A stretch of 64,000 nucleotides of DNA from Symsagittifera roscoffensis (taxonomy: Eukaryota; Xenacoelomorpha; Acoela; Convolutidae). A model generated the notes under the pieces. The model worked only from the letters and a program-made list of their open reading frames with translations. It made no database searches and was not told the DNA's origin. Location: positions 2,470,537-2,534,536 of the forward strand of contig NC_087071.1 in the NCBI RefSeq assembly GCF_963678635.1, in the 5' to 3' direction. How positions within the stretch are numbered: position 1 is the first letter of the stretch; each line of letters begins with the position of its first letter. Positions 1-11,167 of the stretch are shown piece after piece. Both the position numbers and the translations under genes were made by a program.

Positions 1-59
1 ATAGACCTCACAGATGTAAAATAAATATTAAGTGACCAAAAAAAGAAAAAACACAACTC

Positions 60-1013
60 ATGAAGAACCCATTACCATTTTACCCAGATCCGCTCTTCTC
101 GAGCAAACATAATTATACTCAACTGGGTTACACATTGTTGAAACATCTCAAGAAAACAATGATCCTAAAATGATTGAATTCCCAAACTAACTACCACAAT
201 CCTCTAATAAAACAACAAAGAAGCATACCAGAAAAACGCTCTTAAACCTTCCATACAAAATATAGAACAAATTGTATGTTACAAGACAAAATTTTAGTAC
301 CCGAAACCAAAAAAAAATCACAACGCCAATTGCCTTGACTACGAAATCAATCAAGAAAAAATCGAAAGTTTGTATCCCTCAACCTAAAATATTAAGAAAG
401 TGGAATTTCAACAACTTAATAATTAGCTATACACTTTTAAAGTATCTTTGAACAATTAATATTCAACTCAAATTTGAAAAACAATTCAGAAAATCATTTT
501 TAAAGCTTTTTGTTCAAAATTTATCATTTCCATTTCTCAGAAGTAATCATCCAAAAATCAACCAAGGATATAACTTGAGACTATCTCACACTTTATTCAG
601 TACCACTGCTACTATTAGCCGACATAACTCATTTTTAAACTAGAGCTATAACTCTAACTCAGATAATTGTTGGTCAAAAATAAACAGTTTCCTCATTTTC
701 GACAACTTAAATAAATACCGTATATAAAATTAATAGCGCCCTTCTATCAATCCATAGAAAAACCAACAATATTGAGTACAATTAGATCACGAAAATCAAC
801 AGAAGAAAATTGATAAATTAGCCCAAATGAAAATCAAATCAAAAGATCACTCAGCTTAAAGACAACCTACCCATCAAAATCTCTAATGATCGCGTAAGCA
901 AAATCAACAACTAGCAACTTTATACCCAGAACACCGAACTTCCCTTCCTTCAAACTACTTCATACACAACTCACTTGTTAAAAATCATTAAACTATTCGA
1001 CTTCACGCAATAA
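60..1013 (+). pseudogene. Decayed coding-like region in G-poor DNA (copy A, upstream part)
   Basis: The + strand is strongly short of G while C is normal: bases 901-960 hold about 20 C and 3 G. Within it the + strand has a chain of frames with far fewer stops than their AT content predicts. These are 60-173 (38 codons, starting at an ATG), 266-643 (one stop in 125 codons), 776-859, and 858-1013 (one stop). The frames shift relative to each other, as in an old gene broken by small indels. I do not recognise the protein. 776-859 is rich in Lys, Gln and Asp and could be helical. It lies upstream of further fragments at 1,495-2,912, and part of the locus recurs at 33,100-35,480. Low G alone removes TGA and TAG stops, so coding ancestry is an inference. 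Confidence 0.35.
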
Positions 1014-1494
1014 ATTTGAAATCATAAAAAACACTTCGGAAAGCAAATCACCTTTCAACTACCAACTTTAAACTCATTTGTACAATTTTTTAAAACTTTT
1101 TTTTTCAATTTTGCCAAATATTTCAAGTTTGATTTTTTTCACTAAGTGGCATTTTAGAATTCATGATAATCATATTCATATTTTTTGTTTATTTTTTGTG
1201 AATTTTATTAACTACTCCATACCTACACTTCTCTTTCTCAAACCATCGGCAGCCTAACCACGTACGACAATAAGTTTTATTTTTTTTCTAAACGATAAAA
1301 AATCTAGTTAGAAAGAAAAATTTAGATACTTTCGTCATTTTTTTAAAACTTTGATAGCTTTCCTAATCCAGACCCTTTAAAATATTTTAAGAAAGCATGA
1401 ATTGCATTTGTACTAGCAACCATTTTATTAATAAATTTTGTTTTTGATTTTTAAGAAGAAAACATTCATTTTAATAAACATATTGACAAAACTC

Positions 1495-1659
1495 TACATC
1501 AGAAAACCAAATTACTTACTCAACTCCGACAGTATTTACTTACAAAATTGGGCATTGAATGGACTACAATACAGACACGATATACACAAAGATATTCAAG
1601 AACACAACATTGAAATACAATCACAACAAAGAATAGTACTCACATTTGAAAAAAAATAA
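1495..1659 (+). pseudogene. Decayed coding fragment shared with 34,834-34,965
   Basis: This frame ends at a TAA at 1,657-1,659. Its last 40 or so codons align without a gap to 34,834-34,965. Residues kept in both include N-W, L-Q, R-H, H-K, I-Q, H-N and Q-S-Q-Q. Several codon differences between the copies are silent or conservative (I/M, D/E, I/L). That is what two old copies of one real coding sequence would show. No signal peptide or known motif is visible. The longer frame begins at TTG (1,438) and has no convincing initiator ATG. I infer a remnant of the mobile element's protein, family unknown. Confidence 0.4.
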
Positions 1660-2011
1660 AATTAAGCAATCTAGTACACCACCCGTTGTCATTATTTCAA
1701 CCAAAAATCACTGTTCAATCATTATCCACGCCATTTAAACGCGCATAATTAATTAACAAACCTTAACCGTTTTAACATAATTCTTCTCCCCAAAATGGAT
1801 CACAACATGTCCTCGTAACTAAATATGATTACCAAGATTCTTAACAAAAAACAGAGCTCGACGAAATTTTTTGTTTATCACGGTGCACACGGACGCTTAA
1901 CTTATGATATTCTTGATAATTATCGGATGTCTCATATAGAAATAAAAGAACCATAAAATTAGAAAGCTATTCCCAAAATCAGGTTATCAAGAAAAAATGT
2001 TTTTTGTGCTG

Positions 2012-2345
2012 AAAAACCAAATCGAAAAAATTAAATCAAAACAAGATTTAAACGGTGACAATTTTATATTAAGGTATCTGCATACTTTGTAAAATGATCA
2101 AGGATATTTTGAACCCAACACTCGCACACATGCACCCATTGTTTGGTTTCCTGATGACACATGTACAACATTTCAAGTTGCTAAACTTCATGCAAGATTG
2201 ACGAAATTTCACAAAAATTAGTTTTATACAACCTAAACAATTTAATCAATTACACCCTGATAGAATAAGATCAGATCAAACTCCATACAGAAAAGTACAT
2301 GGAATAGATAACAAATTACTACGTTTTCAGATATACCCTGAATAA
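2012..2345 (+). pseudogene. Decayed coding fragment with one stop and a frameshift
   Basis: The frame 2,012-2,221 has a single internal TAA in 70 codons and then ends. A frame shifted by +1 continues from 2,223 to the stop at 2,343-2,345 with no interruption. The translated stretch looks like ordinary protein, with Trp, Pro, Asp and His mixed in (for example THAPIVWFPDD), not the Phe/Lys/Asn runs of random AT-rich frames. It belongs to the same G-poor segment as its neighbours and leads into 2,422-2,676. I recognise no family. It is clearly broken: one nonsense codon and at least one indel. Confidence 0.4.
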
Positions 2346-2421
2346 GCATTAAAATATTCAAAACCAATTTTTGGCACACATGATTCGATATGTAAAAGGG
2401 AAAACCCATAACTCAATATCC

Positions 2422-2676
2422 CATTCAAATCAAAACAGAGAGGATTTAAAATCCTACCTGCCAGTCACATGATACAAAAATAATGGAAACACTGGAGGAA
2501 AATTTTTACAAGAAAACCGTGAGAGTACTCGACTACAAGAACTATCACTAATGAATAACACATCGTTTGTCGCAATTCATTATGACATTCATCTTGATAT
2601 GCACATTGACTACACTATCTGTAAAATTTTTCATGAAATGTTACTATCTGATTTTGAAACTACATCAGTTGTGTGA
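2422..2676 (+). pseudogene. Decayed coding fragment present in three copies
   Basis: The frame has 85 codons with one internal TGA at 2,470-2,472. The same stretch occurs at about 33,221-33,385 and 35,090-35,272. All three share, in the same register, an N-G-x-T-G-G motif, then E-N, then S-x-R-L-Q, then L-M-N-N-T and H-Y-x-I-H-L-D-M. The second copy has a frameshift and a stop, and the third has one stop. The reverse strand is also open over part of this region, so strand assignment rests on continuity with the neighbouring + frames. The function is unknown. Confidence 0.4.
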
Positions 2677-2780
2677 ACTAGAACGAACACAAAATATTTA
2701 ATCTTCATTGTTAGCTTTATTTAAGATACCCTCTGCAGGATACCTTCTATCAGGTAATCGCGCAAACTTTCTTGTTCAAA

Positions 2781-2912
2781 ATGAAAACCTTTTTTGATAT
2801 TTTACATGCACTAAAAATGTCCCACCACTGTATGTATTCGAAGACAAAAAATGCTAACAATGAATACCAATACTTTACAAAAAAGGTAAATTTTGTAGAC
2901 ACACTGTCATGA
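2781..2912 (+). pseudogene. Short decayed coding fragment, third part of copy A
   Basis: A 44-codon frame starts at an ATG and ends at TGA. It matches 33,430-33,549 and about 35,300-35,471. The shared core includes H-A-L-K, then S-H-H-C-M-Y-S-K-T-K, then Q-Y-F-T-K-K in two of the copies; the third has stops in it. It always lies 3' of the N-G-x-T-G-G fragment, so the order of the parts is conserved between copies. No known domain was recognised. Confidence 0.35.
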
Positions 2913-4264
2913 CGAACATCTTTTTTGAATACCCCTGTCCTATGCTGATCAAACTGAAGCCAGAATGTAGTATAGTAAAATGTAATGTAGATGCTTCAAA
3001 ATCTATCGTCTAAGAAGGGTTCCTATTGTTATGTTTGCTACCTGATTTTGCGTATATATTAAAAAAAGAAAAAAAAAACACCCGAATACAAAGTTTCTCT
3101 CCAATTTTCAAATGGTCGAAACAGTCATTTTGTCCCTGATACATTCATCATCTCCTCGCGGTTTCTGCTAAAGCTACTCAGAGTTGATAGAAAGAATTAT
3201 TGCCGCGATGATTGCGGTTCAAAAGTTTGGGTCTTTCGAAGTTGATGTTGGTGTTTGTCTCGAAAAAGATTGCTAAATTCTCTCAGAAGTCTTTAAATAA
3301 AGCTGGAAGGTCAATTTTAATAGTTTCTGTTTTTGGCATATGACCTCTTTACTTTCTTTTCCGAGTGCGAGGTATATCGTTGAGCGAAGTTTCGTATTCG
3401 CTGCTTCTTTAATATTTTCAAAAATGTGTTATGTTTCAATTTTAAAGGAATATTTTTCCTCGTCATCAAATTTTTTTTCGTTCAATCACGTTTTTCTTTT
3501 ATTGTTCCCCACTCTAGATCATTCTTGCTGTCCGTTGGATACAGTCATCATTGCTGTCCGTTTGAGTGTTTAACGTTGTGGATGATTTTGTTCAAATTGA
3601 CAAAAAAGACGATTGTTTATTCCAGAAGTTTTGTTTCACGATCACAGCTAAAGAAGATGATTGTTCGTTCCAGAATTTTTTTTGGGCAATCACAGTTGTA
3701 TGAAAAAGGTGACTCACGTTTTTGCAAGGTATATTGGGGTCTCTTAGGTGAATTTGCTAAAGAGGATGGAATGTTCCTACTTTTTGTTTGTTAATGTTTG
3801 GATGCGCCACGAGAATTTTCCCAGTAAAAGCTAGTTCTACTTATTCACAATAAATTGAAATTTAAAAGTTGAACAGTGAAATGTTCTCAAAGTTAAAACC
3901 TTTAGAAGTGAAAGGGACCTTCTCTCCGTCTGAGTATCTTTTTTTTCCGGCTCGTTGGTCTTGAGTCTTATTGGCCTAACACCCTAACGGTTATATCTTC
4001 ATCCCCTTTTCCTCTCAGTTTTCTGACCCTCAGAGCCCCATTCCTAATCTCTTCCCCACCACACTACTATCCATGCCATATTCAGACTCACTTATAACAG
4101 CTCTCGACCACCAAACACCCTTCCAGGCTTCCTCCCTTCCCAACAGACACACCCTTCCAAAACCCACATGCATTCGCTTCCTGACCCCTCACATTTTATG
4201 CGTATCCCCTCCCCCAAATTACCGCCCCCAAAATTTTACTCATCCCCCACGTAAGTGGGAAGTG

Positions 4265-4272
4265 TATAAATA
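4265..4272 (+). promoter_or_regulatory. TATAAATA box conserved in both copies
   Basis: TATAAATA lies just downstream of a C-rich tract and is kept, with its flanks (GTGGGAAGTG before, TGGGACTGGAACAAG after), at 36,891-36,898. A matching TATA box in two old copies would fit a Pol II promoter of the element. There is no direct evidence of transcription. Confidence 0.35.
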
Positions 4273-5416
4273 TGAACTGGGACTGGAACAAGTTCGAACT
4301 CCACTTCTTTCAAGTGGTAGAACTTTGATCCAAACAAAATAACGTACCGAGTTGCTTAACAACAGTGACAATATGTTGCAAAAGAAACAGTGACAACAAA
4401 CAGCAATGATTTCGAAAGTCATTTTATTTTTGACTCGTTGGACTTGCTGTTTAATGGCACTCGTATTAATTTTACGCTGCTATCACTTCCAGGCAGAAGT
4501 ATTAAGAGCACAAAAGCCAATTTTTTTTTCGATTGATTCAAGATTCAAGTGATCTTTGTCTTGAAATCCAGAACTAGTTTGTTCAAGTCTAGCTAATAGT
4601 AATCAACATTTTTCCGTTTAATCTGCAGTCAAAATCGTTTGAACACTTGTGAAAAATCTATTTTAATTTTTCCCCCTGTAATAAGTTGGACCCTACGTAA
4701 GTAAAATCGTGTCGGTGCAGATTTCTGCAAAAAAATTACAAAAATTATTTTTTTTTTCATTCCTATCCAGTTGTTTTTTGACTATTAGTTTAACTACCCA
4801 GGTTTGGGTTCCAACATTTGAGACTATTTTGCTGGTCCTGAGCAGGTATGGCAAAATAAGTGGCGCAGGATCCCGCACGTTTCGGGTGTGATTCGCAGAA
4901 CTTCTGATATAAGTGAGAAAACAAAACAATTTCAAAAAAAGGATCTATAAGAACCGCGGGCTCATACTCGTCATTAAGCATTGAAACAGCATAATAGCCA
5001 ATCAGAATCAAAGAAATTAATATTTAATACAGTGAAGAAATGAATATTTAATATTTGTTTGTTTCCTGTGTTTGCTTTCTCATTTCAACTGTGAGTGGTT
5101 ATTATAGTATTTGTCTGCTTACTTTCGAGTATGAAAACGCAGTGATATCTATATACAGGTGCGCATCCGCACAGAGCCGCATTCCTCTATAGACTGACGA
5201 AAATTTCAAAATTTTTTGAAAAGTTTTTTTTTGGGAGAAAATATGGATTATTCGGGAAATACCTTTGAGTATACCTTAGATTCATAGAAAAATAATTTGA
5301 TATCCAATTTTGACAACAATCTTATGTGCGGATGTGTTGGAAATGCATACATTATACAGAATAAATTTTAATATTGAATATGTGGCTAGGGGGAAATTCT
5401 ACGTTTGGTCATTTAG

Positions 5417-5441
5417 GGGGGGGGGTTGTGCGATTGATTCC
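5417..5441. repeat. Right inverted end of a left-truncated MITE
   Basis: A G-run followed by a TTGTGCGATTGATTCC-like end matches the right inverted end of the MITE at 37,863-38,113. The sequence inside (about 5,235-5,416) is also shared. The left inverted end with its C-run is missing here, so this copy is truncated. Confidence 0.5.
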
Positions 5442-6309
5442 AAAATGTTATTAAAAAAGCAGGCTGGTCAAAGAACGTTTTTTCTAACTATTAACTATCT
5501 GGTTTCATTTTCTTGGAACTTATCTAACTAAAATTCCAATATACTCAAAACATTTTCTAAGCGTACCCGCATTCAAATTCAAACGTTAATAATTGATTTT
5601 TTTATGACTTTGAAACCACTCCTACTAAAATTGAGAAGAGATGATTTTAATCACTTAATAACCCCTTGATTTTTTATCCCGTATTCTTTTTCTGCACTGT
5701 GAACTTCGGCGTAGTAAAGTTATCATTTTGAGATCTTTTTTCAATCTGCCCCTTTAAATTGTTTCTCGATTTCCTTGCGGAATGATATTTCAAAACTACT
5801 AAACATTTAGTTTATCAAATTTATCAAGTTATGCGCTCACTTAAAAATAAAAAACGACTTGGACTAAGTTTTTTTTTGAAATGCATATTCCATAAGTATC
5901 AATCGAATAATATTACAAGCACTGTGCACCCATCAGAGGAAAGACATTTCTTAGTAGAGATTTAATTCAAGTAATTTGGGCGGATGTTTCACCAACCGCC
6001 ATATCTTGAAGCCGAAAATACATCATTTGCTTCAAAAAGACCAAAAAGTTAACATCCTTCCGCAAATTCAATTTTCGTTTGGGGCGGAGGAGGTTAACTT
6101 GGTTCTGAGGTGACGAATCTTAATTATAGAGATCCTGGTAGTCCTGTTGTTGGCCAGTTGGCCTTGCGGCTTGTGCGCCTACCACTCTGGTTCAAGTCTA
6201 GCTAATTGTAATTGAGGAATTCCCGCTCAATCTGCAGCCAAAATGGGTTGAACAGTTATGAACAATCTACTTGATAAAGGTTTCCCCCCGTAAAAAATTG
6301 AATCCTGCA

Positions 6310-6560
6310 AACTTAAAAACGAGCCGGTGCAGATTTCTGCAAAAACAATTCTGAAATTATCATTTTTTCATTCAACTCCTGTTATTTGTCATAACTAAGA
6401 TTTGGGTTCTTAAATTCGAGACTCACTGCTAGTACTGCGCAGGTATGGCACAAATGCGGTGCAGAATCCTGCAAACTCACATTCTGAATTCTGCACAAAA
6501 AAAAAACTGACACACAATTTTTCCCCCGATTCCAAATGCTTAAAATAAACAAAAATGTAA
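6310..6560. repeat. Diverged second copy of the 4,700-4,930 repeat, interrupted
   Basis: GGTGCAGATTTCTGCAAAAA and the following 150 bases repeat the sequence at 4,713-4,870 and 37,317-37,470. The match breaks at about 6,480 and resumes at about 6,825 with a GATCCCGCAG motif and AAGAAAACAAAACAA. The repeat was therefore split by the insertion described at 6,564-6,817. Confidence 0.6.
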
Positions 6561-6563
6561 TTT

Positions 6564-6817
6564 AGTTAACTACCCCCTATTTTGTTTTTCAGAAATTCAA
6601 CTTCGGCTGTCAAATTTTCATTAGCTTAAAACAATTTTTAAAACATTTATTCAATTAAAGTTTTTATATGTAGGTATTATATAAATACGAAGGCGCGAAA
6701 ATGAAAATCCAATTTATTTTTGACATTTTTGAAATGCATCTTCTATACAAATGGTTGTCAAAACAATACATGCATGGGGGATAGTTAACAATGTCCAAAT
6801 GGGGGGTAGTTAACAAT
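6564..6817. mobile_element. MITE with AGTTAACTACCCCC inverted ends
   Basis: The left end AGTTAACTACCCCC is mirrored at the right by GGGGGGTAGTTAACAA. A second right-end-like motif lies at about 6,777-6,790. It interrupts an older repeat (see 6,310-6,560), which supports a real insertion. Relatives are scattered at 40,285-40,360 and 41,330-41,420, where the left and right halves are separated by other insertions. It has no coding capacity. The superfamily cannot be assigned because no clean target duplication was found. Confidence 0.55.
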
Positions 6818-7379
6818 TAAGATCCCGCAGAGTTTTGACATAAGTAAGAAAACAAAACAAGTTCAAATAAAGGATCTAAAACCTTCCCCCTTTCAAGAGA
6901 GATTGTACCCCTAAACCCCCCTTCATTTGAGATTTCAAGACCTAGAGGGGTGAAGATTCTTCGATAGATACCATATCTGGGAGGTGATTAGTTGATCCTC
7001 AAAAAAATCAGAGCAACTTTCTTCTGTCACAGAATAGAAAAAAATCGCAATTACAAATTTTTATTGCTGCACGAAAAACCCTTTTCTTGCAACACCATAC
7101 CCCCCATATTTTGGAAACATCAACGCTTCTGAAGATAAAAATGAACGTAATTTGAATTGACAACTTGACAAATTGAATCCTCGATTTTTTCAAGGCAACT
7201 GTGTCTTGAAAATTATGCCATTTGGGAAATTTTTCATTTTTGTGCCATTTTGGAACTATGCCATTTGAGGGGTAATAAAAAAGTTAATAGGTTAAAATTG
7301 TGGGAATTAGTTTGGGGTAATTAGCTGTATAAAACGTTCTGTTTTAATAATTTTCACAAGTGACTTGTTATGCCTGATT

Positions 7380-8100
7380 GTTGGAAAGTACGTTCCATGC
7401 GCAAACAGTTTTCATGAAATTAGTACGTGAGTTAGGCGAAATACTACGGTAGATCTTTTAGAGGGGAGAGGGTTGGGGGCTATTGTACGATGTCTCTCAA
7501 TCACTGCAGCTATTGTCTCAACGCTCATTTTACCACTAGTCAATTTCGACTTTTTTCCAGTGCTCTCCTTCAATTTTTTGATATATAAGTCTTTTCAAAA
7601 TGACTTTCATGTTAAAAACTGCAATAAAATGTGTCAGTGTGAAAAATGGATTAAATTTTTACACTATCTTACATGCAAAATGCCGTGTAAACAATTTTGA
7701 AACAGCTTTTTAAAAAATTTTCTTTGGGGGGCTGGAAGAAAGCCTAAATTTCTACTGATGGAGGTAGCCACAGGTTTGTTGCTGCAGTTGAATTAATGAC
7801 AACCTTAATTTGGGATTGAAGGTTAGTTTTCTTTTTTAATCTTCTGAAGTGTTTTAGGTTCGTTTAGTAAATCAAAGTTACTGCAAGTTAGCAGATCAGT
7901 CAACTGAATTACAAAAAAATTTCTTAAGTGTGGAACCGAATATTTATAGAATCCTTTTCCTGGGCTAGAACAATAATTTTCCATTTTAGTTTCACGCTTT
8001 TAGAATTTTTTTTATGTTTGAATTTTTGGTTTGTGGTAAAGTATGTCAAACTCTACTTGTCTTAGTCTCTTAATTATTACAAATCTTTTAGCGGATAAAA
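7380..8100. repeat. Diverged dispersed repeat, member 1
   Basis: This matches 9,530-10,200 in order. Shared points are a CAGTTTT(C)ATGAAATTAGTACG-like start, then TTCATGTTAAAAACTGCAAT, then CACAGGTTTGTT and TTGAAGGTTAG, then CTGGGCT near the end. Partial relatives occur at 17,360-17,600, 39,660-39,770 and 44,370-44,500. It seems to be an old non-coding dispersed repeat of unknown class. Confidence 0.6.
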
Positions 8101-8519
8101 TGAGTTTTCTCTTGTATTTCCACACATTACATATGCATCGTGGTTATGATGTAACCAGAATTTTTACTAGGTTGATTTTTGAAAAACAAGCACTTTTATC
8201 TAAACGTAATTAACCAGCATGCCAGTTTTTGTTTTAGCAAGATACAATAAAATATTTACCGATAAAATTTCGCTGTCGGGGTTCTACCCGTACCCACGGG
8301 TTTTTCAGTGCAAGATCAGAAATTATCTATTAATTACATAAGTTGATTCTCAGATCTAAAATTTATTTTTCAAATCTTGATAAGAATTTGAAAAAAAAGA
8401 TCTGAAATTTGGACCTGAAATAGAAAATTTCAGATCTGAAACTAGATCTGAGAAATTCTTTGTTAAATTGTAAATTTGCGTTTCGAGCAAAAAATTGAGT
8501 TGTTAGTTTTTTGATGTTT

Positions 8520-8551
8520 CTTTAATCCAGACAATTATGTCTGGATTAAAG
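8520..8551. other. Perfect 14-bp hairpin, 4-nt loop
   Basis: The arms are CTTTAATCCAGACA and its exact complement around the loop ATTA. The copy at 13,000-13,031 is identical. It may fold in RNA or as a cruciform. No T-run follows, and no function can be assigned. Confidence 0.7.
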
Positions 8552-8825
8552 GGCGGTAAAATAAACTTCTGAATACTTTCACAAACAGTTTTTTTCGAAC
8601 TTAGTTTCTTGTTCAAATGTGTTGTTCAAAAGTTTTCAAAAGTTGTAGAAGACCTGTCAAAGACTTATGCATCTCCAATGTTTATCTCATACTTGGGGAA
8701 GCATATTTTGGCAGTCTCCAACTTAAGACTTCGCTGAGTACCTGCTAGTAGAAGCTAAAGGATCAAAACTAGCAAAATTAGAGTCCGAATTATTGACTTT
8801 TCAGACCTGAAATAACTGACAAAAG

Positions 8826-9003
8826 AAACTCAGTTTTCAGTTTTTGGCTAGCCGTACCCAGTTAATTTTCTAAAACAGACCTGAATTAACCAATCCATAA
8901 AATACTCAAGCATTATATAAACATTTCACAACCTATTTCGTATCAGAAATATAGATCGAAAAAGATATGGGTACGGGTAGCCAAAAACTGAAAACTGAAT
9001 TTT
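8826..9003. repeat. Inverted repeat, about 31-bp arms
   Basis: CAGTTTTCAGTTTTTGGCTA near 8,831 is mirrored near 8,978 by TAGCCAAAAACTGAAAACTG, and the pairing runs on to GTACCC / GGGTAC. The loop is about 110 bases. It is repeated in copy 2 at about 13,329-13,506. It could be the ends of a small foldback element. Confidence 0.6.
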
Positions 9004-9529
9004 GTAGCAGACCACCCGCCGACAAACTTGAGATTGAAATCGATTTGTATCAATTTTTATGCTTATAATATACTCCAAAAATTGATTTACATTAGTCCAT
9101 TTAGATATGTAAATCGATTTACAAAAATTTCCGGTCAAAAAATCATTCAAATGTTTCAGTGATTTTTCAAAATCATTAAAAAATGAAAAGTATTGAATTA
9201 AATGGACTTGAGAAAGGAATTAAAATTCATCAAACTCTTTTCAAAATTGATTTAATGTAATCTTTCTTTTTATTTCCAAGCTTGAGCAAAGTTCTGTTTT
9301 CAAGAAAAAATCCATTTAGGCTACAGAGAGCAAGAGTTACTCAAAAAGAGTTTTTCAATAAAACCTCTTGCATATATATTTTTTTGAATTTTAGCAAACA
9401 TTGGGGCTGTCACAATAGTAAAAAGTAACCAAACAGGGGTATTCAAGTAATTGATTATAAGTGCTTATATTTGCAAAAAACCCATATAATCGATTCTCTT
9501 GGCCCATCCTACCGTAATATTTATGATCG

Positions 9530-10200
9530 ATTTTTCATACGCAATCAGTTTTCCTGAAATTAGTACGTTAGTTAGGGGGAGCTTCTACGATAGATCACTA
9601 CTACGGTTTCTCCCAATTATCGCAGTTATTGTCTCAAGTCAACACTAAGTCTACCACTAATCAATTTTGGCTGCTTTCAAGTCCCCCTTGATTATTTTTC
9701 CGAAGTTCGATAGATAAAAGTCTATTCAAAATGATTTTCATGTTAAAAACTGCAATAAAACGTGTCATTGTGAAAAAGTGAACAATTTGTTACTACATGT
9801 CTTTAATGCAAACGCCGAGTGAACAGTTTTTGAAGAACTAAGTTTTATGATTTTACTAGTGGGGTGGGAAACTGGAAAAGAGCCTCAATTTCCACTAATA
9901 AAGGTTGTCACAGGTTTGTTTCTGCACCTAAAAAAAATCAAAACATTAATTTGGCATTGAAGGTTAGTTTGCTTTCTTTAATCTTCTGAAGTATTTTAAG
10001 TCCGTTCAGTTATTCAAGTTTAGCAGATCAGAAAACTGAATGACAAAATGATATGAATTGTGAAATCAATGATCATAAAATTAATTTTTCCTGGGCTGAA
10101 GCGATAATTTTAAAGGTGGGTTTCCTTGATAGAATTCTTTTTTTTTTCGTTTTATGTTCAACTTCTGGTAGTGATGATGTTCGTAATCTTGTACGGGTTG
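9530..10200. repeat. Diverged dispersed repeat, member 2
   Basis: This is the paralogue of 7,380-8,100 within the same duplication unit, with many substitutions and indels. It is therefore much older than the duplication of the whole 4-kb unit. Confidence 0.6.
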
Positions 10201-11167
10201 AAATTTTGAGCAACTCAGCTCAGAAATGTATCATAGATCTTTCATTTTTTTTTGCATCCATATATCATTCATGTTGCAGTGCCGCTTAAACGATGTTCAG
10301 TTCAACCATGTTTCATCTGTGAATCAAGGATGCAATTTTTACTGATGTCGCATCCAAATTACACTGGTGCTTAATAGATGAATCATATCGGAAACATGAA
10401 TGAGAATTTTCTGATTCATCCATGAAACAAGGATGCAAATTAGCTTGATGTTCCATCCCTTTTTTCCCGGGTTGCCAAAAAGGTTTTTTAGACAAATTTC
10501 GTTTGTGGAAAACACACTTATCGACTAGTTTTTTCCCACCTAAAGAATTGTATGACTGCCAATTCGTCCAAGTCCCTCCAACTTTCGATATCTTTAAAAA
10601 AATTTGAAGAATTTCTTCTAAACCTATTTCGTTCTTCTTATTGAAGATAATTTTAGGCCTTTTTATTGTAGATTAATCTAAGATTTTTTAAATTTTTTTA
10701 ATATTCTCAAAAACTCTTGGATGAAAACAAAGTCGAATGGAATTTTAAAATGAAATTGCACAATGAATTTATAAACAATCTTTGAAATTGCGCGCATAAA
10801 TAATAATCATCAGAGCAAAATATTTCAAATTTACCACTCTCAAAGCAATTTTAGGCAAACAGAATAAGTAATTTTATGATTTTAAGCGTCTAAAAATAAA
10901 AAAAAACGATCTAGCAATCATCTGTTTTTGGTATAAAATTTTAGCAAAAATTTTTAAATTTCACGATTGAAGATTTCGGGGGAAAAATTAGAAAATGCCG
11001 ATGATCGACAATTCAATGAAAACATTAGAAGCCAATAAAACATCAAAAAAGTTATACCATGAAAAGGTAAGAACTATCTATCAGTCTAAATCGAGGTTTT
11101 TGCAAAAGTTGATTTAAAAAAAAAACTTTTTGATGATTTCCATTTTTAAAGCAATATCAGGCAATCA

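Larger units (their letters stand above)
2960..6330. repeat. Large non-coding repeat block, copy A (partner 35,560-38,985)
   Basis: This 3.4-kb block is collinear with 35,560-38,985. Shared landmarks are a stretch ending in AAACACCCGAATA at about 3,078, a C-rich tract at about 4,010-4,250, a TATAAATA box, and CATCAGAGGAAAGACA at about 5,930. Differences are spread throughout (many substitutions and small indels), so it is an old duplication or two insertions of one element. The pyrimidine-rich frames within it (for example 3,340-3,794) are not kept between copies. At 3,611-3,705 a unit of about 49 bp is repeated twice, also in the partner. The block directly follows the decayed coding fragments, and I infer it is the non-coding end of the same mobile element. 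Confidence 0.7.
7151..11167. repeat. Recent direct duplication, copy 1
   Basis: This 4,017-bp segment is repeated almost base for base at 11,630-15,714. The small differences seen include an insertion of about 22 bp at about 13,306 and one of about 45 bp at about 15,222 in copy 2. The left edge falls inside a MITE: only its right third is present here, while copy 2 is preceded by the rest of it. The frames in it (for example 7,473-7,700) start at TTG and are not kept in the diverged internal repeat, so I do not call genes. Internally, 7,380-8,100 and 9,530-10,200 are two diverged copies of a repeat about 700 bp long. Confidence 0.9.

Noticed and set aside
1-2960. Organelle DNA insertion, because of the strand skew
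   Set aside because: None of the translated stretches resembled mitochondrial or plastid proteins, and no organelle rRNA or tRNA was seen. The segment is linked to a nuclear repeat in more than one copy.
3340-3794. Overlapping + strand frames of 77 and 122 codons
   Set aside because: They overlap in two frames, are pyrimidine-rich, and the equivalent region at 35,967-36,426 does not conserve either as a protein.
4693-4935. - strand frame similar to one at 37,296-37,610
   Set aside because: Part of the shared non-coding block. The third, diverged copy at 6,310-6,500 does not keep the frame.
7473-7700. 75-codon frame repeated identically at 11,952-12,179
   Set aside because: Identity reflects the recent 4-kb duplication. 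It starts at TTG, and the frame is not kept in the older internal copy at about 9,560-9,830.
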